NCBI GenBank assembly: GCA_021397835.1
Contig: JAJFZO010000889.1
Span: 4,960,001 to 5,024,000 of the forward strand
DNA length: 64,000 bases
From: Moringa oleifera
Lineage: Eukaryota; Streptophyta; Magnoliopsida; Brassicales; Moringaceae
Reading direction: 5' to 3'
The notes under the pieces were generated by a model. It saw only the letters and a program-made list of their open reading frames with translations. It ran no database searches and was not told where the DNA came from. This document shows positions 48,208 through 64,000 of the stretch, piece after piece. Within the stretch, counting starts at the first letter, position 1. Every line of letters starts with the position of its first letter. The position numbers were made by a program, and so were the translations under genes.

Positions 48208-51200
48208 ATGGCTCAAATTCAGTTGAACCAGAAAGCTTTAGCAAAAGCAGCATGGCTAGTTTTTCTGGGTCTGGTTATGATAAGCAACATGGGCATTGCA
48301 GAGAGATTACTGAAAGATAAAGATCCATCAACTTACGTTGAGGTAGAGAAGAGGCAAGGATTTCTAGTAAGAGTAGCCAATTTCTTATGGCAAAGTGGGA
48401 GCTCTTCTTATAAGCCCGTTTGGCCGGTGAGATTTTGTTTATCCTGTGATCACGTTCCGAGGCATCCAATGAGGAGATGACCTTTTTCTTTCCATCTTCT
48501 CTCTTTCACCAGCACCATATCATTTTATGCACAACTTGGTTATTTCATTTCCTCCTAGTGTAATTTATACCTGTGCTATCTCAACTGGTTGAGCAGGAGA
48601 TGAAGTTTGGTTGGAAAATAGTAGTAGGATCAATTGTTGGATTCTTCGGTGCAGCATTGGGTAGTGTTGGAGGGGTTGGAGGTGGCGGAATTTTTGTGCC
48701 AATGCTCTCCTTAATCATTGGTTTCGACCCCAAGTCTTCCACTGCCATTTCTAAATGTGAGTACCTGCTTTCTTCAACTTATATCATGATAAGAGGTCAT
48801 TGAACAGGCATAAACAACTGAAACAACATTTATATCATGGCTCAACTAGCATTTTACTTGAACACAAACACCCTTCCTGCATGCATGCACACATCATGTT
48901 TTTACCTTCTTCCAGGAATGGATTAACATAGAAAGTAAACCATGTTGTGAATGTACATGCAAAAGTATCACCACGCATAACCTTAAACAAATAGCAAAGC
49001 TTCGTGCACTCTATGCACGTAAAATTGAAGTATTTTTCATGTTTCATGTAATCGGAGGCCATAAAATATAGTAATAGCATATTAATCTTTCTGATTTTCT
49101 ACTTGCAGGCATGATCATGGGTGCAGCAGCCTCAACAGTATACTACAATCTGAGACTCAGGCACCCAACATTGGACATGCCCCTCATAGACTATGACCTT
49201 GCATTGCTCTTTCAGCCCATGCTCATGCTAGGAATCAGCATTGGAGTTGCCTTCAACGTGATGTTTGCTGATTGGATGGTCACAGTTCTGCTTATAATTC
49301 TCTTCATCGGTAATAACAATATCAGCACATCTCTCCTTTTTCTCAGTACCAATTCTTTTATATCCCTCGTACAAACTCAAAAGGAAATCTGTGGATGTTT
49401 AAATATTTGTGTGGCAATATCATATATATTCACATGCCTCATTATCCATTCTGCATGGATATGGTATATCAAACGAAATCATCTTGTCTTTTCATATTTG
49501 TTTAGGCATCTGTATGAGCAGTTCTTTCTTCATTCATGATGAAGCTGACACAAACGTGCAGTATTTTCACAAATTTAGCTCCTTGAACAGCTTGTTCAGC
49601 AAGTGGATATGATTGGGTTAGACTTTCAATCAATCCAAAAAGAAAGAAAAATATAAAGGAAAAACAAGGGAATGAAACTTTTCACCTATCTTATAAGAAG
49701 ATTAAAGTTTTTCATTATTATTATTACAAAACTTAGTCAAATCAAACTGAAACTTCTGCTGGCAGGTACATCAACTAAAGCTTTATTTAAAGGAGTAGAT
49801 ACATGGAAGAAAGAGACAATGATGAAGAAGGTAAAATTACCACTTAAATATCTTGAAGATTTCAATGGATTTTGCTTTGTTTTGTGACTTGTTAATGAGA
49901 TCCTGTGACTTTTCAGGAAGCACAGAAGCAGATGGAATCAGAGTCCAAACCAGCTGGTGAGTTTCCCATTCTTCTCCAAACAAAAGGTTCCAATTAAAGC
50001 CAAAAAAAAAAAAAAGTTGAACAAGGAGAAATTGATTAGCTAGAAAGAAATAACTTGAACTTCCCCATATGTTAGTCATGAATGTCAAATCTACATTGCT
50101 TTCTGTCAGTTCTAGTTAAGTAATGCTTCCCTACCCAGTATTATGCTCATGAAGCAATATTAGGCTTCTTTTACCTTGATATCCTATGTGACCACAAGAA
50201 ATTAGTGTCTTCTACCAATATTTACTCATGAATGTTTGCTTTCTACTATTCTACTTAGCTAGTATTTTCCATCTCAGATATATGCTCACAGAGAAATATT
50301 AACCTTTTTCCTTGACATCCTTCATAAGCACAAAAAATTAACTTCTGTGCCTTTTAGGAAAGCCAATGAGTAGATTAGACCCAATTCAAAAATATGACAT
50401 GCTTTTACTAACTAAGTGAATGATCACTTAATCTGGCATTTGATTAGAAAGATTCAGGTGGAAATCAATCCACAGGTTAAAATCTTGGCTTACAAAGGAA
50501 TGACATAAGAATCAACTCAGTCATACCAGATCAAATCATCACTTCAAGTGTCCAATAACAAACACATAGAATTACATTACATTTTCAAAGATTTATTGAT
50601 TTACCTGATCTGTTTCCATGTCAATTCATATTAGGCTGTAGACAACCAACATTAAATAATAGGATATCACAAAAGGATTCCCCCCAACCTTAATGACCCC
50701 TAACCTTTATTAAAATAAATGATAAATTTTCTAGGCTATAAATTGCAGTTCAAGCCAAGTATTGGAACAATTTTAATTCATGCCTTGTTTCTAGAATAAT
50801 GTGACCAAAAAAGGATCTCAAATAACCACAACATATTGCAAAGAACAAGCTTCATGACACAAAAGACCCTTTTGATTTCTATGAGAACAAGGTTGTACAA
50901 CATTGCCATCAGAAACTATAGCCCATTTGTGTTGTTCAAGCTGTAAGCTCTTAATAACTATTGTGATAGGTCCGCAAACAGCATTTGTATTCATAGCTTG
51001 CAATATCTCTCAATTTGATCTGACGAAATTAGGTGAGAGCTCCTAAATTTTGCCATATTGCCTGAGTTATAGTATGTTGCACGGAAATCACAGAAAAGAG
51101 GTAACAAGTTAGTGGATACAGTAAATTTATAGTTAAGTAAAGCAACCCAACAGAATTGACCAATATCCTCCTGAGAATAGTAGTAAAGAAGAAAGCTAGA

Positions 51201-53974
51201 AATTCAAAGTAATGCACAGGCCTTACATGGATTTTCTTGATACCAATTCTATACTTTGAGTACCATTGGTACTAACCTCCTGAAATGCAGAAGAAGCTTC
51301 CCAGGATTATAAACCTCTACCAAGCGGTCCAGTTTCGGCATTAGATGATGACGTAAGTAAAAGGAATTTGGCTAATTTATTTCAAGAATTCTAAATCACA
51401 GTTATTTTTCTTGTTTTTGATATTATTTTTGTAATTGTCATCATCCGTTTCCAGGTTCCCTTACTACAGAACATTTACTGGAAAGAGGTGTCTTTGCTTT
51501 TATATGTTTGGGTGGGTTTCCTTGTTGTCCAGATTCTCAAGGTGAGCTAATAAACTTGGTAATGTTCAACTATAAAGTAACATTTGTTCAGTTTCTTCCT
51601 AGTTTTTCCTAGGATCTTCTCTATCTGGAGCACCAGTAACAAAGTTTATTATTATCTCTGATGCACTGTTTCAATAAAAGATCTAATGGGCTGAAAGATG
51701 AACAATGGGATTTACTGCCTCCTATGGCTTGGAAGCATGGAAGTAGACACAGTCCTAACCCATTTGCCGGTTTAACAATGGGTATGCAATTGCCTTACTG
51801 TTCACTGAATGTGATCTATGTGGATATGCAGGAATATGTCACAACCTGCTCTGTCGTATACTGGATTCTTAACTCCTTGCAGGTAACATCTAAAAGTTCT
51901 AATTGGTAACATTTCTGTCCCAGTACTGCCTTACGAAAAATAAAAAAATAAAAAGCATGTTTTACATATCTGAAAAGAATTTCTACCTTAAATTAGCTTC
52001 AATATTAGTAATGCTAGCCCCCGACCAGCAGAAAGGAACCAGAGAAAATTCCAGAATCAAAATTTTCTCCACATCGGTAAGGAGCAAACTGCTCCAACCC
52101 GAACTTCCACCAATTTTTCAGATTACAGCCTCCAACTTCTTTATATTTGTCTTCTATTAGTAAACATTAGCCCTCGACACAGGATTTAGAAACCATAAAC
52201 AAACTTTCATTTCCACATCAAAATCACATGGTAATTATAGTTGATAGAAAAACCAGGAAAGCTAGAAGATTGCATGGACTGTTTATCTGGGAAACACATG
52301 ATGCAATAATTGATATAATTACTGTTAATCAGCCACCATTAACCAATTCACAAGTGTTTCCCTTATATAATGATATTTATCTATAAGAAATTATAGCAAC
52401 TGTTGTACTGCTAACAAATTTTTTACAGAAAGAGGAAGACAAATCATGATCTAAAGAAAAATGTACATTTGAGTCAAGAAAATGGTGAACATTCAGAAAG
52501 ATTTTAAAAGCCAACAATCAAGGGCAGTGATCCAGCTAAGGGAAGCAATTATGACACAAGCCTTTTGAAATCTTAACTAGAAATCATGTCCTCTGCCGCT
52601 AGGCATGCCTAGGCACCTGCAGTCATTTAAGTTCAGAATTGACAGCACTATATTGGACCATATCATACTTATAAAGCTCAGCATACTTGCATGGAGCAAA
52701 TATGAGAGCCTTCACTCCATACAGAGCTATGTATGCTTCGTAAATCAGTTCAAGTTAACGATTTCATTGTTGTATAGGTACCAATTGCCGCCTCTGTTAC
52801 AATTTTTGAAGCCATATGCTTAACCAAGGGGACCAGAGCTATAAAATCCAGGGGGAAGGAAATCACGAATTGGAAGATGCATATGATTTTTCTCTACTGT
52901 TGCTGCGGAATAGTGGCCGGTATGGTAGGTGGGCTACTTGGGCTTGGGGGTGGCTTCATCCTGGGACCTCTTTTTCTCGAGTTGGGAATACCTCCTCAGG
53001 TATTGTTTAACTGTTAAACTTTACTCATGCATCTACTAGCCCTAAACACCAAAAAGGAGAGAGAGAAAACTCAAAAGTAGCACATTACATCTTATAGGAC
53101 AAGAATGTTTGATCCCTAGAAATGCTATCTTAGGAACTTTTCACATGCGGTCCCTTAAGGAAGTTAAATTTATATTTCTTACTCCCAGCCCACTAATGGC
53201 GAATCATTTCCCAAACTCTGTTTCAAATCCAGCACCTGGGTGCACAACAAAGTGTACAAGATCAGTTGAGTGCCATGTCATAGACAAGGTCATTCCACTG
53301 AAACTCAGTTCAGAAGTACAACTTCAACCTCATTTCATCTCTTGATATGAAAGATGTATATCAATACCCACTTAAATGAACTAGCTTGACATAATCTTAT
53401 GCTTTTGCAGGTAGCAAGCGCAACATCAACTTTTGCAATGGTATTCTCATCTTCAATGTCAGTTGTGCAATATTACCTTCTCAACCGTTTCCCAGTCCCT
53501 TACGGTAAGTGCCAATAACACTTTTAGGTTATCCTAAGAAATGTTCTAAGTCCCATTAGCTACCCTAAAAACGGGTTCTTTGAAAGTTAAGAACATCTCA
53601 ACTCCATATATTAACTACCAACCTTAATCAGGTCTATAGTTCTAACTTTACCTTTCATTGCAGCTGCTTATTTTGTCTTAGTTGCAACCATTGCTGCATT
53701 CACCGGTCAGCATATAGTGAGAAAGATCATTGCGGTTGTTGGAAGGGCATCAATAATTATTTTCATACTAGCTTTGACAATATTTGTGAGCGCAATCAGC
53801 TTAGGTATGAGGCTCTTTTGTGATTCAGATCGATGTGGTCTTCAGTTTTTGAAGAGGGTAGGGAGCTAAATTATTTTTCTGTATATTTTAGGTGGGGTGG
53901 GCATTGCAGATATGGTGGAGAAGCTGGAGAATGAAGAGTACATGGGATTCGAAAATCTCTGTCACCTGTCTTAA
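48208..53974 (+). CDS. Sulfite exporter TauE/SafE family membrane protein
   Basis: Plant member of the TauE/SafE (DUF81) family of membrane proteins; bacterial relatives export sulfite or organosulfonates, while the plant substrate is unknown. Twelve exons (48208-48426, 48597-48756, 49109-49309, 49766-49830, 49917-49956, 51291-51352, 51455-51541, 51832-51882, 52778-52999, 53411-53504, 53664-53804, 53892-53974) join in frame to 474 residues, matching the usual 470-480. The start [20 protein letters not shown] gives a signal-anchor-like first helix. The two homologous halves each have a glycine-rich motif: [20 protein letters not shown] in the first and [20 protein letters not shown] in the second. 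Between them is a charged cytoplasmic loop (exons 4-6). It ends [13 protein letters not shown], a conserved family ending. It resembles Arabidopsis At2g25737 (from memory). Confidence 0.93.
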
Positions 53975-56582
53975 CTTTGTTGCAGATGACACAGTTGTGG
54001 AATTTCTCAGCAGAGAGTTGCTGTATCCACACTAAATTCAATTTCACAGCACCTACTTGTCAATTGTTTTCGACTGGAGATTACGCATTTATATATGTTT
54101 CTAGACATTCAATTATTGTATCCTGCTGAAGCTTCTTCAGCAAAGCTTCATCATGCTTTTTTATCTTGCACCTCCTTAGAATATTGCCTTGTAGTTATTC
54201 TGCTAATAACAGTTTCTCCACTATAAGATTCAAAGGGCTCAACTCTTTGAAGGTTTGCATGTCCTAAGCTTCAGTCGCATCTCGTCCGAAAACTGACCAT
54301 GTTTGTGCACGTTTAGGAAGAAAATGACAAAAATCAACTGATCAAGCAAAAATGGACAACATTATCGCTTGGAATCTGAAAATATTAATATGCTATCAAT
54401 TCGCATAGGTATCAACCCTAATTCCTGAAACCCCAGAACAATGCGAAAAGCTGCCTGACTCATAAAGATTGATATCGTTGAAATTCTTAGTAATTCACAA
54501 GAAATATCAGAATCAAAATCACCACCATATATCACATGTATCCGGCAAAATAATCTTGTATTATCACTTACCTCCAGCTTACAGTCTTCTTTCTCATTCA
54601 ACCGCCTGAAGTAATCGTGCGTTTTTCTGCAGAATCTTCATGCATTGAAGAAGCTCAAAAGCTTAATTGGAGATTACGTCTGGTTGGGTAAAAGAACACG
54701 GTCAGGCAAAGGAGTGGTAACTGTACCAGATTACTCAGTAAGAAATTATCGGTATCACAGATTTTGTCTATTTATTCGCCCGCACGATATTAGTTACAAT
54801 CGAAACTATTTAGAAAATAAAAAATTAAAAAATAAATATTATTTAAAATTTTAAATTTAATATTTTTTTCTTCAATCAAACATTAATTTTCAAAATATAT
54901 CCAAATAAATTTTAATTTATTAATTTTATCAAAATTAAACATTACTTTAAATGATTATAAAAATAATAATTTTTATTATTAAAAATAATTAAAAACTTTT
55001 CAAATAGATTTTATATTTTGTTTTAATTTTATTTTTCAAATTGAAATTTTTTTTAACTAATTAACTATTTTTTATGAATTTTAAAATTTTTTATGGATAT
55101 TTTTTAATAAAAATATTTTTAATAATTATGATGATAGCTTAAATATTTTATTACATTTCATAAAAAATTATTAGTCAAAATTTATTGTAAAATATCTCGA
55201 ATTTGAATGTTTTTAAATTTTTTAATAAAATTTAATTTTGATAAAATTAAAATAATAAAATTTGTTTGGATACTTTTTGAAAGTAAAAATTTGATTTGAG
55301 AGAAAGGGGGTAAACTTAAAGTTTTAAATGATATTTATCCAAAATTAAATAAATACCTCTACTATTTTTTAAATCAAATTTTAACTTTTAAAATATATAA
55401 AATAAATTTTAATATTAAAAAAATTCAAACTATCAATCACATAAAAAATTTAAAATTTTTTAAATACTAAAAATATTTTTTTAAAATTATATTATTAAAA
55501 ATTATAAAAATTATTCATCAATTTAAAATTATTTAAATTTTAAAAAAATTAAATTTAAATTTAAATTTATTCGAGTAATTTTTTAACATTTTAATAATAA
55601 AAATATCATAAATTTATTACAATAATTTTCTCTAAAATTCAATTTAAACAAAATCAAACTTTCATTTAAAAATTTTTTTATTTAATTAATTTATTTAAAT
55701 TATATTATATTAAAAATAATAATATTTTCATTATTTATCTATCAAATTTAAATAATTTTTGTTATTTATTATGAATTTTTTAAAATTTTATTAACATATT
55801 TTTAGAATCAAAATTGGATTAAAAATAAAATTTTAAATTGACAAATTATTAAAGCAAATTGTTAAAATTTGACAAAAAAAACTAACCAAGCACACATGTG
55901 AACTACTATACACAGAGCAAGAGAATTAAGGAAGATCGACCGTATTATTTAAACGATATAAAATTACACAGGGCCCAAAGTGGACTCCACCTGTACCGAG
56001 AACAAAGCGGACAAGACAAAGCATGTCCCTTCAATCTGGGGGCCAAAAAATCGTGCCACTATGCCGCATCCTGTAGGCCCAAAACGGGCAGAAAAGACAA
56101 CGTGAACTAATTCTCACTCGGACCAGGTTCTTACAGTAATTAAGTGCATCCTCTAGGGCAATTTCAAATGCTATTTTCCCGCCCAAGCCGGCTTTTACGA
56201 GGTTTATTAAAAATTAAAAAAAGGTACTTTTGGGCATAGTAGACTCAAGCGTCTAAGCTGTTGGCATTTTCACGGTCGATTCCACCTCTCCTGGTCTGTT
56301 CTCTCGGGGCCACGGAATCTCTGAGTTTCTCTTTAGTGTTGAGGGGTTTCACTGCATGTACGATTCCTCTAATTGCGTTTGGTACTTCAATTCGTAACAC
56401 TACCGTTTCATGCTTAGTGTATGCGAAGATTGCGACTCTACTTGTGATGTTCGAAAACCTAGGGACTGATGTTGTTTGGAAATGTCAAATCTTTGGTCCC
56501 TGTTTGTGTTTGGGTTTCTATTTGATATTGCAGTTTTGAATGTCTTGTTTTATCCCTCATCATACAGATTCCTGTGGTTCGA
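53975..56582. other. Intergenic DNA between TauE/SafE and DDM1
   Basis: Left part: TauE/SafE 3' UTR and DNA with short open frames of uncertain meaning (a 79-codon minus-strand frame at 54362-54601). Middle: an AT-rich foldback-like repeat (54840-55860). Right part, from about 55900: less AT-rich DNA that should hold the DDM1 promoter and leader; a possible leader intron ends near CATACAG at 56567. Confidence 0.5.
54840..55860. repeat. AT-rich foldback-like element, copy B
   Basis: About 1 kb of extremely AT-rich DNA with sharp edges. The left arm (54971-55305) aligns in the same orientation with copy A at 6326-6711. The right side (about 55365-55615), reverse-complemented, aligns with the left arm: AATATTAAAATTTATTTTAT matches AATAATAAAATTTGTTTGGA, and AAAAGTTAAAATTTGATTT matches GAAAGTAAAAATTTGATTT. 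So it is an imperfect palindrome with a short centre. No coding capacity and no clear target-site duplication were found. Confidence 0.55.
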
Positions 56583-62302
<5,720 letters not shown>

Positions 62303-62656
62303 GAGTCAGTTGGATGGTCTTGGATAAGCTGGATACTGCTTATTTGAGAATGCACGGTTTTGTAGTGCTTATCTGACAAGATGGTCAGTACAGCACTGGT
62401 TTTGGAGCATTTGAATGCTCTTGATTTTGCAAGTGGGAAAAACTACATTGTTTCAAGAGCTGATTTTGTAAATGTCTGACGACTGTTCTATCAGATTGGA
62501 CGCTGTTAACTTAATTAAAGTAAATTTCTAATGGATGATATGCAGCTGGATGGATAGGAGAGATCAATGTTAGTTTGCAGGTATAGAAGTGAGAGTCAAA
62601 AATTTATTTTGACTAGTTGCTAGCTCAAATACTGTAACCCACTAGCTGTTGACATC

Positions 62657-62663
62657 AAAAAAA
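62657..62663 (-). terminator. Possible Pol III T-run downstream of tRNA-Glu
   Basis: Seven A on the plus strand, read as T7 on the minus strand, about 77 bases beyond the tRNA 3' end. Nearer T runs are only three long, so termination may occur late and give a long 3' trailer. Confidence 0.35.
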
Positions 62664-62739
62664 TGTAATGGGTCTTCTCAGTTGGTCTAACAATTTCCAG
62701 CTGTTCAAAGGCCTCAACGCGAGAAAGGGTAAACACTAT

Positions 62740-62811
62740 TTCCGTTGCCGGGAATCGAACCCGGGTCTCCTGGGTGAAAGCCAGACATCCTAACCGCTGG
62801 ACGACAACGGA
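62740..62811 (-). tRNA. trnE-TTC: tRNA-Glu (anticodon TTC)
   Basis: Minus-strand 72-base cloverleaf. The acceptor stem TCCGTTG pairs exactly with CAACGGA, with discriminator A. The D arm contains GTCCAGCGGTTAGGA, the anticodon loop is CTTTCAC with anticodon TTC, and the T arm CCCGGGTTCGATTCCCGG carries a perfect B box GGTTCGATTCC. It lacks an encoded CCA end and an intron, as expected for a plant nuclear gene. Compared with the common plant nuclear sequence as I remember it, one base before the anticodon stem differs (GATGTC instead of GATATC), which should be tolerated. It lies about 440 bases past the DDM1 stop and points towards it. Confidence 0.95.
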
Positions 62812-64000
62812 TAGTTGTATCAGTAGTCCATTAGTCAACTAAGATGTCTTCTTGCTTGAGACCCCTGCACATAACCATAAATGTAAATTCTGTACACTGT
62901 ATACGTGTATGATATTACAAAGGGCTTTATTTTTTCTTCATAATTCTTAAAACTGGTTTTAATTTTTAAGCTTATAAAAACAGAATAAAAAATTAACAAA
63001 AAAAAGAGTGAAATGAATAAATACTAACAGTGAGATATTTAAGATGGTAGATATTTGGTGGTTGTCTCTTTAAATTAAAAAAAAAAATCATTTTGTTGCA
63101 TATCTAATCATAATAAAATTTATTTAATAGCTTATTTGTCTGGAGTAATACCATTTTAAGAAAAAATGGCTTATTCCTTGTAAATTATTTTAGCCTTCTG
63201 GTGTAATTCTCTCATTATAATATTCGATTTTTCTCATTGTGCTATACTCTTTAAGGCAAACGATATGCCCATCATTGCAACCTTTTGACTGCACATAACA
63301 GTTTAGCTTGAACTGAAATTAATGAGAAAAAGGTTGCCCAGAGGCTCATTTGGAAAATTCAAACAGTAATCAGAAGGAAGAGAGGGAGAGCTGAGGGAAG
63401 GAAGAGGGGGGAGAAAAAGTTAATGAGATTGTGTTAATCCCACAGTTTTAAGTCCAAGCAAAAACAGAATATTCTCCTGCAAATCAGAGCTAAGCTTGCC
63501 TATACAGCACGTTTAGAGCAGAAAACATCCTAAATATAAGTTTAGTAGCATTGCATCAATTCCATTTACTTAAATGGTCCCTTAAAGACCAAGCAAGCAT
63601 TTCAGTAAGAATCTAGTGCGTCAAACTGCTGGACACAATTCAGCATTCACGAAAGCCTGAGCGCATCTCCAGCCATCCAAGGTACAGTAGCATGTGGAGC
63701 CAAGTTCATCAAAGCTTTCCCTTTTTTCTAATTCTTTTTCCTGTTTATACTCAGGGCTCTGCATTAGCTCTGATAGATAGACCATACACCCTTAGCATCT
63801 TACATTCGTTACCATCAAACTTGTGACACAGCAAATTTTCCCAATCCTGCTGCACGAATGGCTTGTGCATCCAGGGTAGTCAATATCTCAGGTATGGACA
63901 TGCCACCAGAAATGACAATTTCTGTTCATGTTGAAAAATTAAAATCGGGGTGACCAATTCTGTCGAGAAAAATTACCACTAGATATGCTTGTTGTAGATT
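62812..64000. other. Unassigned DNA at the right end
   Basis: AT-rich from 62880 to 63250, with a run of purine-rich sequence around 63370-63420. From about 63500 the composition rises, and may be the 3' end of a minus-strand gene continuing beyond the window. Confidence 0.4.
63815..63921 (-). CDS. Possible last exon of a minus-strand gene (weak)
   Basis: Behind a plausible acceptor (CAG at 63922-63924, read on the minus strand), a frame runs EIVISGGMSIPEILTTLDAQ then AIRAAGLGKFAVSQV and stops. The composition is protein-like and the following DNA could be a 3' UTR, but I recognise no family and a frame of this length can occur by chance. Upstream exons would lie beyond the right edge. Confidence 0.25.

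Noticed and set aside
54362..54601. 79-codon minus-strand frame between TauE/SafE and the AT-rich repeat
   Set aside because: Its start could belong to an exon ending in a GTAAGT donor near 54571, but no partner exon or family could be identified.

Overview
The window is an ordinary gene-bearing segment of a nuclear plant chromosome, almost certainly a core eudicot (probably a woody rosid; the species cannot be fixed from the sequence). The signs are plant-only families (OVATE, PERK, DUF620, DUF1195, DUF1118/RIQ, pBrp, DDM1), GT-AG introns in AT-rich DNA, plant LINE, Ty1/copia and Ty3/gypsy remnants, and a plant-type nuclear tRNA-Glu gene. Twelve protein-coding genes are recognised. For all except the first, which is cut by the window edge, a continuous reading frame could be assembled across all exons.

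Layout. 1-1304: 3' part of the splicing factor SF3B4 gene (+). 4236-5366: an OVATE family repressor (-), convergent with SF3B4. 5.4-10.2 kb: an AT-rich gene-free stretch with a diverged dispersed repeat and a striking long hairpin. 10265-11935: polyol transporter (+). 12674-14296: DUF620 gene (+). 15921-19353: small DUF1195 membrane protein (+). 20127-24757: the TFIIB-like factor pBrp (+), whose first intron carries an intact copia gag frame without pol. 26444-29267: ANP32-like nuclear phosphoprotein (+). 30461-30964: a RIQ-type thylakoid protein (+). 32419-35790: PERK receptor kinase (+). 36831-41436: U1-70K (+). 42.5-46.6 kb: a graveyard of decayed minus-strand retroelements (a LINE, then a chromovirus with a recognisable chromodomain remnant). 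48208-53974: a TauE/SafE family membrane protein (+). 54.8-55.9 kb: an AT-rich foldback-like repeat related to the one near 6.3 kb. 56583-62302: the chromatin remodeller DDM1 (+). 62740-62811: tRNA-Glu(TTC) (-). The last kilobase is mostly unassigned, with a weak candidate terminal exon on the minus strand.

The genes do not form one pathway. Loose themes are splicing (SF3B4 in U2 snRNP, U1-70K in U1 snRNP), chromatin and transcription (DDM1, ANP32-like, pBrp, OVATE) and membrane transport or sensing (polyol transporter, TauE/SafE, PERK). From memory, the gene order resembles two Arabidopsis blocks merged together: At2g18470-18510 (PERK4, PLT3, OFP7, SF3B4) and At4g36650-36670 (pBrp, DUF1195, PLT6). 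That would fit an unfractionated version of a segment that was duplicated and partly lost in Arabidopsis.

I found no convincing undescribed system. The observations most worth checking are the hairpin at 7692-7823, the gag-only copia insertion in pBrp intron 1, the long sixth intron of U1-70K, and the related AT-rich foldback repeats.
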